Below are positions 15,176 through 18,396 of a stretch of 18,396 nucleotides of DNA, in pieces. The notes under the pieces are model-generated. The model saw only the letters and a list, made by a program, of their open reading frames with translations, ran no database searches and was not told the DNA's origin. Both the position numbers and the translations under genes were made by a program. The stretch is taken from contig CABUNG010000042.1 of the NCBI GenBank assembly GCA_902492895.1, positions 1 through 18,396 of the forward strand, given 5' to 3'. Position 1 is the stretch's first letter, and every line of letters begins with the position of its first letter. This stretch comes from an uncultured Oscillospiraceae bacterium. GTDB lineage: Bacteria; Bacillota; Clostridia; Oscillospirales; Acutalibacteraceae.

Positions 15176-15752
15176 GCGACCCGTCTCCCGTTCTGCGCAG
15201 CGTTCGAATGCATTGCCGGATACTCCGGCTGTTCGGCAGTAAAAAGGGGGTGGATTTTCGATAATCGCCGTAATCGGGGAACTGCCTGGGGAAGGACCAG
15301 AGGTCCTGCAGCACCACGTAAGCGAGGTCGAGCAGCGTAAACAGAATGGCGGCGGTCAGCAAAGCCGCGGTCCCCATGGCGAGATACAGACAGAGATACA
15401 GACCAGCCAGCCACAGGACGCCCGGATGGCGGCATAAGGCGTACAGACCCCGGCGGCAGACGACCGGGGTTTCCTTAGACAGATAGGTGGAACCGAAGGG
15501 AAGGGCAAAAAAGAGCGTATATAGCAGCAGCGCCAGAAAAAGCAGCGCCAACGCCCCAAACACAATCAGGCATGTCCATCCAAACCGCCGGAGGGCGGCA
15601 CCCTGCCGCACGAGACCGGCGGTGGAGAGGAGGAGGAGCAGGCCGCCGACAAAAAAGCCGGCCCTGAACACCCGCATCCGGCCGGTTGTGCTCGCTATAT
15701 CATAGAGAAAGAACAGAAGAAAGGCGGCGATTCCGGGCCATATCCACAGCAT
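15165..15752 (-). CDS. ICMT/PEMT-like membrane methyltransferase
   Basis: 195 residues with about five membrane segments. The C-terminal half carries the ICMT/phospholipid methyltransferase pattern: GLYALCRHPGVLW (102-114), then after two segments the FPDYGDYRKSTPFLLP block (158-173). Family members use S-adenosylmethionine to methylate a prenylcysteine carboxylate or a lipid head group in the membrane. Start choice is uncertain: ATG at 15752 begins directly with a membrane segment and has GGGAGGA about 12 bases upstream. An in-frame ATG at 15827 with AAGGGA 5-6 bases upstream would add 25 residues of undistinguished sequence. It is first in the operon, overlapping the GH3 gene by 11 bases. 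Substrate unknown. Confidence 0.8.
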   Translation of the reverse strand: MLWIWPGIAAFLLFFLYDIASTTGRMRVFRAGFFVGGLLLLLSTAGLVRQGAALRRFGWTCLIVFGALALLFLALLLYTLFFALPFGSTYLSKETPVVCRRGLYALCRHPGVLWLAGLYLCLYLAMGTAALLTAAILFTLLDLAYVVLQDLWSFPRQFPDYGDYRKSTPFLLPNSRSIRQCIRTLRRTGDGSHEI

Positions 15753-15857
15753 GTCGGGTCCCCGTCCTCCCTCAGCAGCCGGAGCGTGGCCCGGCTGTAT
15801 CACTCCGAAACGGCATGAAGAACACATCGGTGTCCCTTACGGAAGAGACACAAAGAG

Positions 15858-15886
15858 ATTGTATCGAATAAACCGATTTTTAGCAA
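15858..15886 (-). promoter_or_regulatory. SigA-type promoter of the methyltransferase-GH3-HD-GYP operon
   Basis: On the minus strand, TTGCTA (15886-15881) is followed by a 17-base spacer and TACAAT (15863-15858). Transcription would start near 15851, about 100 bases before the ATG at 15752 or 24 before the ATG at 15827. Confidence 0.8.
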
Positions 15887-16090
15887 GAGTAAATCCCGAC
15901 TTTTTGTTGAATATGTAAAAATAAGGGTATTTCTATGCGAAGAATGTCTAGATACGGGGGGGCGTTTTTGTAAAAAAAACACACATCGGGTCACGCAATT
16001 TGTCCGGCTGCTCTTTTTGGCAACGAAAGAACGATATGTGAGACTGGCCCGCGGAAGGCGGCCGAACGGTCTGACGGCGGCCGGGCCACC
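15887..16090. other. AT-rich intergenic stretch, no gene seen
   Basis: This stretch lies upstream of the operon promoter and downstream of the tandem terminators of the 150-residue gene. It contains a run of G (near 15957-15963), an A-run (15972-15979) and TTTGTTGAA (15903-15911), which resembles a Spo0A box with one change. No credible reading frame with a ribosome site was found. Confidence 0.5.
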
Positions 16091-16114
16091 AAAAAAGCCG
16101 CCCACACGGGCGGC
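16091..16114 (-). terminator. Second terminator after the 150-residue gene
   Basis: On the minus strand, GCCGCCC-GTGT-GGGCGGC (16114-16097) is followed by TTTTTT (16096-16091). It is a compact, strong intrinsic terminator. Confidence 0.9.
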
Positions 16115-16116
16115 TG

Positions 16117-16147
16117 ACGAAAAGAAAAGCCGGCCGGTGACCGGCTT
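16117..16147 (-). terminator. First terminator after the 150-residue gene
   Basis: AAGCCGG (16147-16141 on the minus strand) pairs with CCGGCTT (16133-16127) around a 7-base loop, followed by TTCTTTTCG. It begins about 5 bases after the stop codon and stands directly before a second terminator. Confidence 0.7.
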
Positions 16148-16151
16148 CCGT

Positions 16152-16604
16152 TTATTCCCACTGAAGCGGCGGTTCGGAACCGTCTTCGAGCGCCTCGTCA
16201 ATGAGGCGGAGCATCTCGAGCGTGCTGCGGAAGGATTGCTGTTTTTGCGATTCCACCCACTGGATAGACCCCTGCCATGTGGAATTGCGGCGGAATTGAA
16301 CATGGATAATGAAAGTGGCCTTGTCTTTTTCACTCATGATTCCGGTGCCTATCCTTTCTTTGCGGGCTGCGGGCCTTTTCTTGTCCGAGAAGCAGCGGTA
16401 CTCGTCAAAACGGCTGGGAAACGAGAGGGAGTCGAACAGCTCGTCCAGAACAGCCAGCAGTTCCCGGTCGTTGCAAAACGGAAGGGTTTTATCGTAATAG
16501 GCGTTGTAGACCTGGCCGCAGGGTATCCGATTTTCGAAGGATGAGATATGTACCGTCACCTGGGTCGACATCGCCGTGACCAACGGTTTCACGGAAACGA
16601 GCAT
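16152..16604 (-). CDS. Uncharacterised 150-residue cytosolic protein
   Basis: 150 residues, no membrane segment or signal peptide. The N-terminal half (1-90) shows no motif I know. The C-terminal part (about 95-140) looks like a compact beta-rich segment followed by a helix: ATFIIHVQFRRNSTWQGSIQ (96-115), then WVESQKQQSFRSTLEMLRLI (116-135). My impression is that similar QGxIxW...FRSxLEM patterns recur in small Firmicutes proteins of unknown function, but I cannot check this. GGAGG lies 10 bases upstream of the ATG at 16604; an internal ATG at 16571 is possible. It is probably a single-gene unit between the pilT terminator and its own two terminators. Confidence 0.8.
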   Translation of the reverse strand: MLVSVKPLVTAMSTQVTVHISSFENRIPCGQVYNAYYDKTLPFCNDRELLAVLDELFDSLSFPSRFDEYRCFSDKKRPAARKERIGTGIMSEKDKATFIIHVQFRRNSTWQGSIQWVESQKQQSFRSTLEMLRLIDEALEDGSEPPLQWE

Positions 16605-16636
16605 ATGGTTGCGGCCTCCTCTCCTTACCTTTGATT

Positions 16637-16665
16637 ATAAAAGTGACCGGTCACAGGCCGGTCAC
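16637..16665 (-). terminator. Terminator of the pilus operon with repeated GTGACCGG
   Basis: On the minus strand, GTGACCGG (16665-16658) pairs with CCGGTCAC (16650-16643) around a 7-base loop, followed by TTTTAT. The loop side also holds the perfect palindrome GTGACCGGTCAC (16643-16654), so two folds are possible. The T-run merges with TATAAT (16639-16634), a possible -10 for the next gene. Confidence 0.75.
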
Positions 16666-16707
16666 AAAAGAAAGGCGAAGCGCCGGCGAGGAGATGACGT
16701 GACCTGA

Positions 16708-17772
16708 TTACGACAGTTTTTTGGCCATCGTGTCCGGATTGGCGCTGTAGAGGAGCGCGTTTTCCCGGGAGATGGTTCCGGCTTCCGCCAGGCGCAGAAT
16801 GTCCGCGTCCATAGACTGCATGCCAAGGGAGCTGCCGGCATACAGCACGTTGTCGATCTGATAAATCTTCGATTCCCGAATCATGGTCCGGATGGCGGGA
16901 GTGACGACCATGATTTCGAAGGCGGGAACCAGCCGGCCGTCGAGGGTGGGAATGAGCTGCTGCGAGACCACGGCCTGCAGCACCATGGACAGCTGCACCC
17001 GGATTTGCTGCTGCTGACTTGAAGGGAAAACATCGATGATCCGGTCGATCGTCTTGGCGGCGCCGACCGTGTGCAGGGTGGACAAGACGAGCTGCCCGGT
17101 TTCCGCCGCCGTGATGACGGTGCGGATGGTTTCGAAATCCCGCATTTCGCCGAGCAGGATCACGTCGGGCGCCTGACGGAGCGCGGCGCGCAGAGCCGCT
17201 TCATACCCTCCGGTATCGTGCGTGATTTCCCGCTGGCTGACGATGCAGCGGTCATGTGTGTGGAGGTATTCGATGGGATCCTCCAGCGTGATGACATGGC
17301 CATCCCTCGTATGATTGATCCGGTCGATCATGCAGGCGAGGGTGGTGGATTTGCCGCTGCCGGCGGGACCGGTGATGAGAATCAGCCCCTTTTGACAGCG
17401 GCAGAGGTTCAGCACCGAAGAGGGAATGTGCAGGGAGTCCGCGTCGGGCAGGGAAAACGAGACGATCCGCAGAACCGCGGACAGGGATCCCCGCTGCTTG
17501 TACGCACTGCAGCGAAAACGCCCGAGACCGCTGACGGAAAAGGAAAAATCGTCGTCGCCCGTTTCCAGGAGCGGGGTCATATCCCGCTGCCTGTCCAGGG
17601 CATAAATCGAGCGGATCAGGGTTTCCGTGTCCTCCGGCATGAGGTGACCGCCCTGGGTTTGGACGACGCGTCCATTGATTTTATAGGCGATGGAGCTGCC
17701 TGACACGATCAGGATATCCGAAGCGCCCGCTTTCATCGCGTGTTCCAGCATGGGCAGCAATTCGACCGGCAT
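16708..17772 (-). CDS. pilT: Type IV pilus retraction ATPase PilT
   Basis: 354 residues, the usual length. Walker A GPAGSGKST is at 135-143, the Asp box ITLEDPIEYLH at 161-171, Walker B DVILLGEMRD at 193-202 and the His box region TGQLVLSTLHT at 215-225. AIRTMIRE (293-300) corresponds to the AIRNLIRE motif that separates the retraction ATPase PilT from the assembly ATPases. The hexamer depolymerises type IV pili from the cytosolic side, powering twitching. The ATG at 17772 is chosen over the open frame to 17835 because GAGGAGG lies 8 bases upstream. It is the last gene of the pilus unit, 13 bases after the pilin-like gene. Confidence 0.95.
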   Translation of the reverse strand: MPVELLPMLEHAMKAGASDILIVSGSSIAYKINGRVVQTQGGHLMPEDTETLIRSIYALDRQRDMTPLLETGDDDFSFSVSGLGRFRCSAYKQRGSLSAVLRIVSFSLPDADSLHIPSSVLNLCRCQKGLILITGPAGSGKSTTLACMIDRINHTRDGHVITLEDPIEYLHTHDRCIVSQREITHDTGGYEAALRAALRQAPDVILLGEMRDFETIRTVITAAETGQLVLSTLHTVGAAKTIDRIIDVFPSSQQQQIRVQLSMVLQAVVSQQLIPTLDGRLVPAFEIMVVTPAIRTMIRESKIYQIDNVLYAGSSLGMQSMDADILRLAEAGTISRENALLYSANPDTMAKKLS

Positions 17773-17785
17773 GATGTCCGCCTCC

Positions 17786-18319
17786 TCAGATATTCCCCGG
17801 CCAAACGGGAAGGGTGCTCTCTTCGGCCGGCTCATTTGTGCCGCACAGTACGCGGCGCAGAAGTTTGGTGCGCTGGGGTTCGGTCAGCGGCAGGATTTCG
17901 AGTTCGGTGACGATCTCCTGCCGGCTGCCGGCCGGGACGGAGAAGGTCAGTCGGCCGTCGGCAAGGGCCACCGTTTCCAGGGACGGGAGGAGCTGCCGGA
18001 TCAGGGCCAGATAGACCGCTTCCGGCCCCTGGGCCGCGTCGGGCGGCGTAAGGCCGGGAGTTTGGAGGCGTCCGGTCCGGGACAGGGCGGCGGTTTCCCG
18101 CCGGGCGGTGACAAGCAGGTCATCGATTGCGGCGAGCGTCTTTTCGACGGTGTCCTCCGCTTCGTAATAGGCTGTGGTGTGAGCAGCGGCCTTCTGCGTC
18201 AGGCGGAGGTCCGCCCGGGACGACAGGAGGGACAGCATGCCGAACGTGGTCAGGGCGAGCACGACAAAAATCATCAGGATGGAGGAGGCCCCCATCCAGC
18301 CGGGGCGCCGTTTCATCAT
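17786..18319 (-). CDS. Pilin-like membrane-anchored protein, pilus operon
   Basis: 177 residues. A short basic N-terminus (MMKRRPGWMG) is followed by a hydrophobic segment (about 11-33) and a mostly helical, polar ectodomain. This looks like a minor pilin or PilX-type subunit, but no Glu is found at position +5 after the possible cleavage glycine (GASSILM), so processing by a prepilin peptidase is uncertain. GAGGAGGT lies just upstream of two adjacent ATG codons at 18319 and 18316. The start overlaps the stop of the upstream gene by ATGA. Its place before pilT supports a type IV pilus role; the exact function is not known. Confidence 0.8.
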   Translation of the reverse strand: MMKRRPGWMGASSILMIFVVLALTTFGMLSLLSSRADLRLTQKAAAHTTAYYEAEDTVEKTLAAIDDLLVTARRETAALSRTGRLQTPGLTPPDAAQGPEAVYLALIRQLLPSLETVALADGRLTFSVPAGSRQEIVTELEILPLTEPQRTKLLRRVLCGTNEPAEESTLPVWPGNI

Positions 18320-18396
18320 AGCGGCACCTCCTCGGCAAAGGGGACATAGCGTGTCAGGGGCAGGCGGCAGAGCGGGTCCGGATCGGCGGGGGCGTA
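18316..18396 (-). CDS. C-terminal end of an upstream pilus-operon gene (partial)
   Basis: Read on the minus strand from the window edge, a frame of 26 codons ends ...RYVPFAEEVPL at a TGA (18318-18316) that overlaps the next ATG in the ATGA arrangement. Tight coupling and the strong ribosome site inside this frame suggest a real gene cut by the window edge. The fragment is too short to identify; a minor pilin or assembly protein is a guess from context. Confidence 0.55.
   Translation of the reverse strand, partial: YAPADPDPLCRLPLTRYVPFAEEVPL

Noticed and set aside
17071..18349. Plus-strand frames opposite pilT and the pilin-like gene
   Set aside because: The minus-strand genes have clear motifs, ribosome sites and ATGA coupling, whereas the plus frames have none.

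Overview
The window reads as GC-rich (roughly 60%) chromosomal DNA of a Gram-positive anaerobe. It is most likely a spore-forming clostridium of the Oscillospiraceae/Ruminococcaceae type. This is inferred from a CwlD-like cortex amidase, the YmfF/YmfH M16 pair, PilT with pilin-like genes, AGGAGG-type ribosome binding sites, SigA-type promoters with extended -10 boxes, and U-rich intrinsic terminators. No rRNA, tRNA, CRISPR array, transposase or phage gene was recognised. I see no sign of a mobile island; the region looks like ordinary chromosome with several poorly understood genes.

Layout. (1) 1-301: leader region with GGCCGGCC inverted repeats and a good promoter at 227-255. (2) 302-3309, plus strand: uncharacterised four-TM protein, CwlD-like amidase and RadA, closed by a strong hairpin at 3320-3356 that also serves the converging gene. 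(3) 3403-3987, minus strand: an HD-domain nucleotidase-like enzyme with its own TTGACA/TATGAT promoter. (4) 4251-6376, plus: membrane-fusion protein and MacB/FtsX-type permease, overlapping by ATGA, with no ATPase gene. (5) 6495-10164, plus: M16 pair (one without the zinc motif, one with it) and lgt with an acidic tail, ended by a terminator at 10173-10208. (6) 10338-10670, plus: single-gene unit for a 110-residue membrane protein with its own promoter and terminator. (7) 15752 to 11020, minus: operon of an ICMT/PEMT-like membrane methyltransferase, a bacterial GH3-family protein and a large membrane GAF/degenerate-GGDEF/HD-GYP protein, behind a TTGCTA-17-TACAAT promoter. (8) 16604-16152, minus: a 150-residue uncharacterised protein with two tandem terminators. 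(9) 18396 to 16708, minus: the end of a pilus operon (end of one gene, a 177-residue pilin-like protein, pilT), ended by a hairpin at 16637-16665.

How the genes work together. The plus-strand units are mostly envelope and DNA maintenance: spore or wall amidase, recombination helicase, lipoprotein lipidation, an export system lacking its motor, and a membrane-associated protease pair. The minus-strand units point to surface behaviour: type IV pilus retraction, and an HD-GYP protein predicted to degrade cyclic di-GMP or a related dinucleotide. The most unusual unit is the methyltransferase/GH3/HD-GYP operon. An acyl-activating enzyme of the GH3 type, a membrane methyltransferase and a cyclic-dinucleotide phosphodiesterase look co-transcribed, and I know of no described pathway that combines them.
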